A stretch of DNA of 64,000 bases from the NCBI GenBank assembly GCA_963930955.1, contig OZ006967.1:2480001-2544000 (forward strand), in the 5' to 3' direction. The translations under genes and the position numbers were made by a program. Positions 23,704-30,592 of the stretch are shown piece by piece (position 1 is the first letter of the stretch; every line of letters begins with the position of its first letter). The stretch is from Scatomonas sp963930955 (lineage in GTDB: Bacteria; Bacillota; Clostridia; Lachnospirales; Lachnospiraceae). The notes beneath the pieces are model-generated. The model worked only from the letters and a program-made list of their open reading frames with translations. It was not told the DNA's origin and ran no database searches.

Positions 23704-25497
23704 TTACTGGATCGGTTCAAAGTCAATGGCTCCGTGTTTGCACAGAGGACACACAAAGTCATCCGGCAGCACGTCTCCCTCGTAGATGTATCCGCACACC
23801 TTGCAGACAAAGCCCTTCTTGCCTTCGGTCTTGGGTTTGGGCTTTACGTTGGTCTGATAGTAGGTGTAGGTCATGGTATCCTTATCGCTCATGACACGGG
23901 CCTCGGTCACAGAGCAGATGAACATGCCGTGGGTTCCCAGATCTACATACTGCTCTACCTTCAGGGAGAAGCATGCGTTAATGTATTTGGGAAGGATCCG
24001 CAGTCCGTTGTCGGAGCGGACCTCTGCCCAGCCGGCGAACTTGTCCGCCACCCGGCCGCTCTGGAAGCCGAAGTTCTGGAATACCGAGAAGGGTGCTTCC
24101 ACAGAAAGGCAGTTTACGTTCAAAATTCCCGTCTGCTTGATCACATGGTGAGAATAGTTGGCCTTATTGATGTTGACTGCTACCCGGTTGGGGTTGTCGG
24201 AAACCTGGGTCACGGTGTTGACGATAAGGCCGTTGTCCTTCTTGCCGTCGTTGGAGGTTACCACGTACAGGCCGTAGCCGATCCGGAACAGAGCCGTGAG
24301 ATCGTTCTTGTTGGCCGCGTCGGGAGACTGGGCGATGTACTCTCTGCAGAGTTCCTCCGCCATAGCCTCCAGCTGGTCTTTGGTCTCTTTTTTGACGCCA
24401 GACCAGATGGTCACCGGATTGTTCAGCCAGGTGATCTTCTGGCTGTCCGCAAACATTTCTTTCATGATCTTAGCCGCCATGGGGGACCAGGATCCGTTCT
24501 CGATCAGGCCGATGGTGCGGTTCTGGAAATTCCGTTCCGTCAGATGTTCAATGAAATCCCGCATAAAGGGGAAGATACCCGCATTGTAAGTAGTGGTGGC
24601 CAGCACCAGTTTTCCGTAGCGGAAAGCGCTGGCTACGGCTTCCGCCATGTCGCATCTTGCCAGATCGTACACCGCCACCTTGGGGCAGCCTTTGGCTTTC
24701 AGCTTCTCTTCCAGGAGCTCCACCGCCTGTTTCGTGTGGCCGTATACGGACGTATAGGCGATCATGATGCCCTCGGACTCTACGGAGTAGGAAGACCAGA
24801 TGTTGTATTTTTCCAGGTAATGGCCCAGGTTTTCTTTCAGAACGGGGCCGTGAAGGGGGCAGATCATGGCGATATCCAGGCCGGAAGCAGCCTTCAGAAG
24901 GTTCTGCACCTCATTGCCGTATTTTCCCACAATGCCGATGAAATACCGGCGGGATTCATCGTCCCAGTCCTCCTCCACATCCAGGGCTCCGAACTTGCCG
25001 AAGCCGTCTGCGGAAAACAGCACCTTCTCTGTACTCTCATAGGTCACCATGACCTCCGGCCAGTGTACCATGGGAGCGTAGACAAAATTCAGCACATGCT
25101 TTCCAAGGGAAAGGGATCCGCCGTTCTCCGCCAGCAGCTTGCGGTTCTCAATGTCCATATCGAAGAAATTGTCCATCATGGCAAATGCCTTCTCTGTGGA
25201 AACCACCACTGCTTCCGGATAGGTGTTGACAAAATTCTGGATGTTGGCCGCGTGGTCCGGCTCCATGTGCTGCACCACCAGGTAATCCGGCTTCCGTCCA
25301 TCCAGGACATTGGCAATGTTGTCCAGCCACTCATGGGTAAAATGAATATCCACCGTGTCCATGACAGCCACTTTCTCGTCCAGGATCACATAGGAATTGT
25401 AGGACATGCCGTTTGGCACCACGTACTGGCCCTCAAACAGGTCCACCTGGTGATCGTTGACTCCCACGTAACGAATGGTATCAGTAATCGTAGGCAT
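23704..25497 (-). CDS. Flavodiiron protein fused to flavin reductase and rubredoxin domains
   Basis: A 597-residue O2 and/or NO reductase. Order: metallo-beta-lactamase diiron domain (HMEPDH near 70-75, and CPLHGP), flavodoxin domain (IAYTSVYGHTKQAVELL, about 250-390), a flavin-reductase-like domain (about 400-555) and a C-terminal rubredoxin (CKVCGY and CPLCKHG). The fusion supplies its own electron-transfer chain. The start at 25497 follows AAGGAGG; a longer frame has no such site. It has its own promoter, a 22-bp palindrome in the leader and a terminator, so it is probably an independently induced detoxification gene. Confidence 0.93.
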   Translation of the reverse strand: MPTITDTIRYVGVNDHQVDLFEGQYVVPNGMSYNSYVILDEKVAVMDTVDIHFTHEWLDNIANVLDGRKPDYLVVQHMEPDHAANIQNFVNTYPEAVVVSTEKAFAMMDNFFDMDIENRKLLAENGGSLSLGKHVLNFVYAPMVHWPEVMVTYESTEKVLFSADGFGKFGALDVEEDWDDESRRYFIGIVGKYGNEVQNLLKAASGLDIAMICPLHGPVLKENLGHYLEKYNIWSSYSVESEGIMIAYTSVYGHTKQAVELLEEKLKAKGCPKVAVYDLARCDMAEAVASAFRYGKLVLATTTYNAGIFPFMRDFIEHLTERNFQNRTIGLIENGSWSPMAAKIMKEMFADSQKITWLNNPVTIWSGVKKETKDQLEAMAEELCREYIAQSPDAANKNDLTALFRIGYGLYVVTSNDGKKDNGLIVNTVTQVSDNPNRVAVNINKANYSHHVIKQTGILNVNCLSVEAPFSVFQNFGFQSGRVADKFAGWAEVRSDNGLRILPKYINACFSLKVEQYVDLGTHGMFICSVTEARVMSDKDTMTYTYYQTNVKPKPKTEGKKGFVCKVCGYIYEGDVLPDDFVCPLCKHGAIDFEPIQ

Positions 25498-25525
25498 AAA
25501 TAGAACCTCCTTATTCTGTAAATCC

Positions 25526-25547
25526 AGCATCAGTGTACACTGATGCT
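25526..25547. promoter_or_regulatory. Perfect 22-bp palindrome in the flavodiiron gene leader
   Basis: Half-site AGCATCAGTGT, perfectly repeated in inverse with no spacer. It lies about 18-40 bases downstream of the predicted transcription start and upstream of the AAGGAGG site. Likely an operator for a dimeric repressor; an mRNA hairpin is the alternative. Confidence 0.65.
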
Positions 25548-25571
25548 ATCCTGTTCTCTTGTTCCGCATCC

Positions 25572-25600
25572 ATTATAGCAGAACGGCATGAAATCGGCAA
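25572..25600 (-). promoter_or_regulatory. Promoter of the flavodiiron-rubredoxin gene
   Basis: TTGCCG (-35, 25595-25600), 17-base spacer, TATAAT (-10, 25572-25577) on the minus strand. Confidence 0.8.
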
Positions 25601-25611
25601 CGCTCTTTCTA

Positions 25612-26745
25612 TTACACCTGATTCATAAACGCCCGGATGTAAGAAAGCGCAGCTCCTAAAGCAGAGGCTTCCGCTCCCAGGCGGCTGGTCTGCAGATAAG
25701 AGCCGTCATTCTGAAAAGCGCATCTGGCCGCAGCCCTTCTGCGTATTTCTCCCAGGTACGGTTCCAGATAACGTCCCACATAACCGCCCAGGACCACATC
25801 GCAGTCAAAACTGACTCTAAGATTATTAATAACGATCGCCAGATAATGCAGATATTCTTCCCAGATCTTTTTGCAGCTTTCATCCTGCCTCCTCAGCTTA
25901 TCAAAAAAGCTTTCCAGGTTTCCTCCGGCCGCATCGGCCAGGACCAAAGCAGAGCAATAGGCATCTACGCAGCCCGTACAGCCGCAGTAACAGGGCCTCC
26001 CATCCGGAACCAGGGTAGTGTGGCCGAATTCACCTCCCAGGCAGCTGTCCCCCAGATACACCTTCCCGTTCAGAAGAATGGCTCCTCCCACAGTATTGCT
26101 GAGCTGCAGATAAAGAAATGTCTCTTTTCTGCCTCCGCAGCAAAGTTCCGCAAATCCCCCTGCGTTGGCATCGTTGATCAGATGATAGGGATATTCCATA
26201 CAGGAAGCCAGTTTCTCATACAGATCCGTGACGTAATTCAGCAGCACCGCATGGCGGACTGTTTTTCCATCGTCCCCGATAATCGCCGGCAGCGACACCC
26301 CTACCCCCAGAATACGTTCCGGCTCTATTTCCGCTTCCCGGACCAGCCCCCGGATCATCTCCCGGATTTCCTCAAAGTAACCGGGTTCTGCGGAAAAAGC
26401 GATCTTCCGGCGGGCAGAACGAAGGATCGAGGCATCCAGATCCGCCAGAACCAGATTGATGTGGTTCCTGGTAATATCCAGTCCCAGAGCTGCCCGGGCC
26501 GCAGGATTGCCGGAGATGATCCTGGCCTTTCGGCCGCCTGTGGACTGAAAGCTTCCCTTTTCCAGCACCAGTCCCTGCTCCATCAGCTCATTCAGATTCT
26601 GCGCAACGGTAGGAAGGCTCAGATTCAGCAGATAAGCCAGCTCCTGTTTGGATGTTTCCTTCCGTTCCATCACTGCCCGGTAAACTTTATTTCGGTTGAT
26701 CTTTTTCAATTCGATATTCGTTGCTTTTTTATCCAGTGCCCCCAA
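25612..26745 (-). CDS. ROK-family transcriptional regulator (XylR/NagC type)
   Basis: About 377 residues: N-terminal winged HTH (SKQELAYLLNLSLPTVAQNL, about 27-46) and a ROK sugar-kinase-like domain with the zinc motif CYCGCTGC. The start is a TTG at 26745 with AAGGAG seven bases upstream; the longer frame upstream is a basic, unconserved stretch. It is divergent from a polyol-type dehydrogenase, and a 12-bp inverted repeat overlaps that gene's transcription start, which suggests direct repression relieved by a sugar or polyol. The ligand is unknown. Confidence 0.9.
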   Translation of the reverse strand: MGALDKKATNIELKKINRNKVYRAVMERKETSKQELAYLLNLSLPTVAQNLNELMEQGLVLEKGSFQSTGGRKARIISGNPAARAALGLDITRNHINLVLADLDASILRSARRKIAFSAEPGYFEEIREMIRGLVREAEIEPERILGVGVSLPAIIGDDGKTVRHAVLLNYVTDLYEKLASCMEYPYHLINDANAGGFAELCCGGRKETFLYLQLSNTVGGAILLNGKVYLGDSCLGGEFGHTTLVPDGRPCYCGCTGCVDAYCSALVLADAAGGNLESFFDKLRRQDESCKKIWEEYLHYLAIVINNLRVSFDCDVVLGGYVGRYLEPYLGEIRRRAAARCAFQNDGSYLQTSRLGAEASALGAALSYIRAFMNQV

Positions 26746-26800
26746 ACTCTTTCTCCTTTTTCTTTTTGCCTTACAGCGCCGGCCTGCACCCGGCATTTTC

Positions 26801-26829
26801 AGTATATAAAAAATAGAAAAAATCTTCAA
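26801..26829 (-). promoter_or_regulatory. Promoter of the ROK regulator gene
   Basis: TTGAAG (-35, 26824-26829), 17-base spacer, TATACT (-10, 26801-26806) on the minus strand. Confidence 0.7.
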
Positions 26830-26850
26830 GTATCCCCCTGTATCTTCTCA

Positions 26851-26879
26851 TTGACATACCTTTTTCTTCTGTTTATAAT
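26851..26879 (+). promoter_or_regulatory. Consensus promoter of the polyol-type dehydrogenase gene
   Basis: Perfect TTGACA (26851-26856) and TATAAT (26874-26879) with a 17-base spacer. Such a strong promoter next to a repressor gene implies regulated expression. Confidence 0.9.
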
Positions 26880-26882
26880 AAA

Positions 26883-26920
26883 TAATATACTTTTTAAATA
26901 ACTTTTTCAAAAGTATATTA
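26883..26920. promoter_or_regulatory. Probable ROK-regulator operator
   Basis: Arms TAATATACTTTT (26883-26894) and AAAAGTATATTA (26909-26920) form a perfect inverted repeat spaced by 14 bases. It covers the predicted transcription start of the dehydrogenase gene. Confidence 0.7.
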
Positions 26921-26943
26921 TTAATTATTCAGGAGGTATTGCT

Positions 26944-27993
26944 ATGCAGGGGACCATGAAAACAGCGGTTATGACAGGAATTGGAAAAATGGGGTTTGAA
27001 AGACGTCCTATCCCGGTACCCGGGGATGAGGAAGTACTGGTGAAAATTGAGTACGTGGGAATCTGCGGTTCTGACCTGCACTATTACGGAGAAGGGCGCA
27101 TCGGGGATTTTATTGTAAAACCGCCTTTTGTCCTGGGCCATGAAGCCGGGGGCACTGTGGTGGAAGTCGGAAAAAATGTCTCGGATCTGAAACCCGGAGA
27201 CCGGGTTGCCCTGGAGCCCGGAAAAACCTGCGGCCACTGTGAATTTTGCCGGACCGGCCGCTACAATCTCTGTCCGGAGGTTGCCTTTTTTGCCACACCG
27301 CCGGTAGACGGAGTTTTTCAGGAATATGTAGCCCACGACTCTTCCCTCTGCTTTAAACTGCCGGAAAATGTCAGCACTCTGGAGGGCGCCCTCATAGAGC
27401 CCCTGGCCGTAGGGTTTCACGCTGCCAGACAGGGCGGCGCGCATTTTGGACAGACCGCTGTGGTCACCGGCTCCGGCTGTATCGGTCTGGTCTCCCTGCT
27501 GGCCTTAAAAGCCCTGGGCGTAACAGAAGTTTACGTTGTGGATATCCTGCAGAAGCGTCTGGATAAAGCGCTGGAACTGGGGGCCTCCGCTGTGATCAAC
27601 GGAAAAGAAAAGGATGCGGTCCGGGAAGTGCTGGCTCTGACTCATGGCCGAGGCTGCGACCTGGTGATCGAAACCTCCGGCTCTGAACTCTGCGCCAATC
27701 AGGGACTGGAAATGCTGGTAAAAGACGGCACCCTGGTTCAGGTGGGGTACAGCGGCTCCGGTTATATGAAACTGAACACCAGCATGATCTGCGATAAGGA
27801 ACTGAATATCCGCTCTGTATTCCGCTACCGGCACATTTACCCCCTGGCCATCCAGGCAGTAGAAAAAGGGCTGGTAAACCTGAAGGGCATTGTAACAGAC
27901 TCATTTGATCTGGATGATATTCAGAATGCCATGGACAGCAGTCTGCGGAACAAAGCAGAGATTGTCAAGGCAGTGATCCGGGTGGCCGGATAA
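26944..27993 (+). CDS. Zinc-dependent medium-chain dehydrogenase (sorbitol/xylitol dehydrogenase type)
   Basis: 349-residue NAD(P)-dependent polyol dehydrogenase of the MDR superfamily. Catalytic zinc ligands are seen in GICGSDLHYYG and GHEAGG, the structural zinc site in CGHCEFCRTGRYNLC and the Rossmann motif in GSGCIGL. Closest in pattern to sorbitol (L-iditol) and xylitol dehydrogenases, which oxidise polyols to ketoses. It is controlled by a strong promoter with an adjoining operator and a divergent ROK gene. No transporter or kinase lies next to it, so the substrate cannot be fixed. Confidence 0.88.
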   Translation: MQGTMKTAVMTGIGKMGFERRPIPVPGDEEVLVKIEYVGICGSDLHYYGEGRIGDFIVKPPFVLGHEAGGTVVEVGKNVSDLKPGDRVALEPGKTCGHCEFCRTGRYNLCPEVAFFATPPVDGVFQEYVAHDSSLCFKLPENVSTLEGALIEPLAVGFHAARQGGAHFGQTAVVTGSGCIGLVSLLALKALGVTEVYVVDILQKRLDKALELGASAVINGKEKDAVREVLALTHGRGCDLVIETSGSELCANQGLEMLVKDGTLVQVGYSGSGYMKLNTSMICDKELNIRSVFRYRHIYPLAIQAVEKGLVNLKGIVTDSFDLDDIQNAMDSSLRNKAEIVKAVIRVAG

Positions 27994-28027
27994 CAGCTGC
28001 AATATTTACGCACCGGCCTTTTACAGC

Positions 28028-28063
28028 AAAACCGCACCAGCCATTATCCGGCCGGTGCGGTTT
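28028..28063. terminator. Terminator between the dehydrogenase and GGGtGRT genes
   Basis: Stem AAACCGCACC...GGTGCGGTTT with an inner GCC/GGC pairing. Short T-rich tracts on both sides suggest it serves the two converging genes. Confidence 0.7.
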
Positions 28064-28092
28064 ATCTACTTCACTATTTTATTTGCTTTCGA

Positions 28093-29112
28093 TCAGAACT
28101 TCCCAGCCTTGGCAGCTTCCTCAATGGCTACGGCTACGGCTACGGTCATTCCAACCATGGGGTTGTTGCCCGCGCCGATGAGTCCCATCATCTCTACGTG
28201 AGCCGGTACGGAGGAGGAGCCGGCGAACTGCGCGTCGCTGTGCATACGTCCCATGGTATCGGTCATTCCGTAGGAAGCCGGGCCTGCCGCCATGTTGTCG
28301 GGATGCAGGGTACGGCCGGTGCCGCCGCCGGAGGCAACGGAGAAGTATTTCTTGCCGGCCTCGATGCGCTCTTTCTTATAAGTACCTGCTACCGGATGCT
28401 GGAAACGGGTAGGGTTGGTGGAGTTTCCGGTGATGGATACGTCCACGTTCTCTCTCCACATGATGGCAACGCCTTCCTGTACATCGTTGGCGCCGTAGCA
28501 GTTTACTTTTGCTCTGGGGCTCTCCGGATCTTTGGAGTAGCATTTCCGGAATACTTCTTTCAGCTCGCCGGTGAAGTAATCATACTCTGTCTCCACATAG
28601 GTGAAGCCGTTGATACGGGAGATGATCTGAGCGGCGTCCTTGCCCAGTCCGTTCAGGATGACACGGAGGGGTTTCTTACGCACTTTGTTGGCTTTCTCGG
28701 CGATACCGATAGCGCCCTCAGCGGCTGCGAAGGACTCATGGCCTGCCAGGAACGCGAAGCACTCGGTGTCCTCTTCCAGAAGCATCTTGCCCAGGTTTCC
28801 ATGTCCCAGACCTACTTTTCTGCGGTCTGCTACGGAACCGGGGATACAGAAGGACTGCAGTCCCTCGCCGATAGCTGCTGCTGCCTCGGAAGCTTTGCGG
28901 CAGCCTTTCTTGATAGCGATGGCGGCGCCTACGGTGTAAGCCCACTTCGCGTTCTCAAAGCAGATGGGCTGGATGCCCTCTACCATCTTGTATACGTCCA
29001 GGCCGGCAGCCTTGGTCACCTCGGCCGCGCCCTCAATAGAGTCGATGCCGTACTCAGCGAGCTTTGCCAGAACCTGTTTTTCTCTTCTCTCATATGATTC
29101 AAATAAAGCCAT
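28093..29112 (-). CDS. GGGtGRT family protein of unknown function
   Basis: 339 residues of the family named after its GGGTGRT motif (SVASGGGTGRTLHPDNMAAG, about 258-277). Other conserved-looking blocks are CIPGSVADRRKVGLGHGN, AGHESFAAAEGAIGIAEKAN and the glycine-rich end GLIGAGNNPMVGMTVAVAV. Biochemical function is not known to me. The start at 29112 follows GAGGAGG. It is 19 bases downstream of a NifU-like scaffold gene, a pairing I recall as recurrent in anaerobic Firmicutes, which points to a role with an iron-sulfur or metal centre. No membrane segment or signal peptide is seen. Confidence 0.85.
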   Translation of the reverse strand: MALFESYERREKQVLAKLAEYGIDSIEGAAEVTKAAGLDVYKMVEGIQPICFENAKWAYTVGAAIAIKKGCRKASEAAAAIGEGLQSFCIPGSVADRRKVGLGHGNLGKMLLEEDTECFAFLAGHESFAAAEGAIGIAEKANKVRKKPLRVILNGLGKDAAQIISRINGFTYVETEYDYFTGELKEVFRKCYSKDPESPRAKVNCYGANDVQEGVAIMWRENVDVSITGNSTNPTRFQHPVAGTYKKERIEAGKKYFSVASGGGTGRTLHPDNMAAGPASYGMTDTMGRMHSDAQFAGSSSVPAHVEMMGLIGAGNNPMVGMTVAVAVAIEEAAKAGKF

Positions 29113-29131
29113 CTTTTTCGTTCCTCCTCTA

Positions 29132-29824
29132 TTACTCTTTTCTCGGGTCAACAATCTTTACAGCGTCAGCTACGCGGCCGTACTGTCCGGAAGCTTTCTC
29201 CAGCGCAGTCTGAGCGTCGTCACCGTTCTTGATGAAATCCATCATTCTTCCGAAGTTCACATACTTGTAGCCGATGATCTCATCGTTCTCATCCAGAGCG
29301 ATGCCGGTTACATAGCCTTCTGCCATCTCCAGGTAGCGGGGGCCCTTCTTCAGGGTTCCGTACATGGTTCCAACCTGGGAACGAAGTCCCTTGCCCAGAT
29401 CCTCCAGTCCTGCGCCGATGGGCAGACCTTCCTCGGAGAAGGCGCTCTGGGAACGTCCGTAAACGATCTGCAGGAACAGCTCTCTCATAGCAGTGTTGAT
29501 GGCGTCGCATACCAGGTCAGTGTTCAGAGCTTCCATGACGGTCAGGCCGGGAAGGATTTCAGAAGCCATGGCTGCGGAATGAGTCATGCCGGAGCAGCCC
29601 AGAGTCTCTACCAGAGCCTCCTGGATGATTCCGTCTTTTACATTCAGAGTCAGTTTGCAGGCTCCCTGCTGGGGTGCGCACCAGCCAACGCCGTGAGTCA
29701 GGCCGGAAATGTCTTTTACTTCCTTAGCTTTTACCCATTTTGCCTGTTCCGGAATCGGAGCTGCGCCATGATGAACGCCCTGATGTACCGGACACATCAT
29801 TTCTACCTCTTTTGAATAAATCAT
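29132..29824 (-). CDS. NifU/IscU-like iron-sulfur cluster scaffold protein
   Basis: 230 residues. The N-terminal half is IscU/NifU-N-like, with three scaffold-type cysteines in GVGWCAPQQGAC, ETLGCSGMTHS and TDLVCDAIN. It is longer than IscU (about 130) because of a C-terminal extension (about 150-230, with GYVTGIALDENDEIIGYKYV). The ATG at 29824 follows GAAAGGAG. It precedes the GGGtGRT gene, probably in one transcript. A cysteine desulfurase is not adjacent; the nearest cysteine gene is cysK, far away. It may be dedicated to its GGGtGRT partner. Confidence 0.85.
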   Translation of the reverse strand: MIYSKEVEMMCPVHQGVHHGAAPIPEQAKWVKAKEVKDISGLTHGVGWCAPQQGACKLTLNVKDGIIQEALVETLGCSGMTHSAAMASEILPGLTVMEALNTDLVCDAINTAMRELFLQIVYGRSQSAFSEEGLPIGAGLEDLGKGLRSQVGTMYGTLKKGPRYLEMAEGYVTGIALDENDEIIGYKYVNFGRMMDFIKNGDDAQTALEKASGQYGRVADAVKIVDPRKE

Positions 29825-29905
29825 TGTGTAACTCCTTTCAAAATTGATGTTTAACACTGTATGGCTCCGGACGCTTCAGCCGCGCCCAGATTCCTTTTTA
29901 TTTTC

Positions 29906-30592
29906 TCACAAACTGTTCGTTTCGTAAAGTGTTTTTTCGATGATTTCCCCGGGCTTTTTAAAGATGTGCTCCGGCGGGATCACGCCCCGGACGCTGGAAA
30001 GGGGATAGATATTTGTATGAGGGCCGATGACGGTGCCGGGATTCAGCACGCTGTTGCAGCCCACCTCCACACAGTCTCCCAGCATGGCCCCGAATTTTTT
30101 CAGGCCGGTGGCCATGGTCTCTCCCTGGCCCTTTACCACCACCAGAGTCTTGTCGGATTTTACGTTGGAGGTAATGGATCCCGCCCCCATGTGGGCTTTG
30201 TATCCCAGAATGGAATCTCCCACGTAATTATAATGAGGCACCTGGACTTTATTGAAGAGGATCACGTTTTTCAGTTCTGTGGAATTTCCCACCACAGCCC
30301 CCTCCCCCACAATGGCGCTGCCCCGGATAAAGGCGCACTGGCGGATCTCCACTCCCTTCCCGATGATGCAGGGCCCGGTGATGGAGGCGGTGGGCGCGAT
30401 GACCGCGTCCCGGGCAATCCAGATGTTTTCTCCCCGCTGTTCATACTCCTCCGGGGAAAGGGTCTTTCCCAGCTCCGGGATAAAGTCCTTGATCAGAGGC
30501 AGTACCTCCCAGGGATAGGTTTTTCCCTGAAAAAGTTCCGCAGCTATGGTCTGCTCCAGATCATACATTTCCTGAATGGTTACGTATTTCAT
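29906..30592 (-). CDS. Left-handed beta-helix (hexapeptide repeat) acyltransferase-like protein
   Basis: 228 residues. An N-terminal helical part is followed by hexapeptide repeats (IWIARDAVIAPTASITGPCI to IYPLSSVRGVIP), resembling the C-terminal acetyltransferase half of GlmU without the uridyltransferase domain. Such proteins acylate sugar nucleotides or similar. HNYVGDSILG-like and GAGSITSNVKSDK segments match the GlmU-like acetyl-CoA site region. It overlaps the topB stop by 4 bases, so it is coupled to topB, though no shared function is evident. Confidence 0.82.
   Translation of the reverse strand: MKYVTIQEMYDLEQTIAAELFQGKTYPWEVLPLIKDFIPELGKTLSPEEYEQRGENIWIARDAVIAPTASITGPCIIGKGVEIRQCAFIRGSAIVGEGAVVGNSTELKNVILFNKVQVPHYNYVGDSILGYKAHMGAGSITSNVKSDKTLVVVKGQGETMATGLKKFGAMLGDCVEVGCNSVLNPGTVIGPHTNIYPLSSVRGVIPPEHIFKKPGEIIEKTLYETNSL

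Noticed and set aside
23734..25503. 589-residue open frame on the plus strand
   Set aside because: Exact antisense shadow of the flavodiiron-rubredoxin gene.
29825..29905. Separate promoter for the NifU-like/GGGtGRT pair
   Set aside because: No pair of elements with proper spacing was found; the pair may be read from upstream or have a weak promoter I cannot define.
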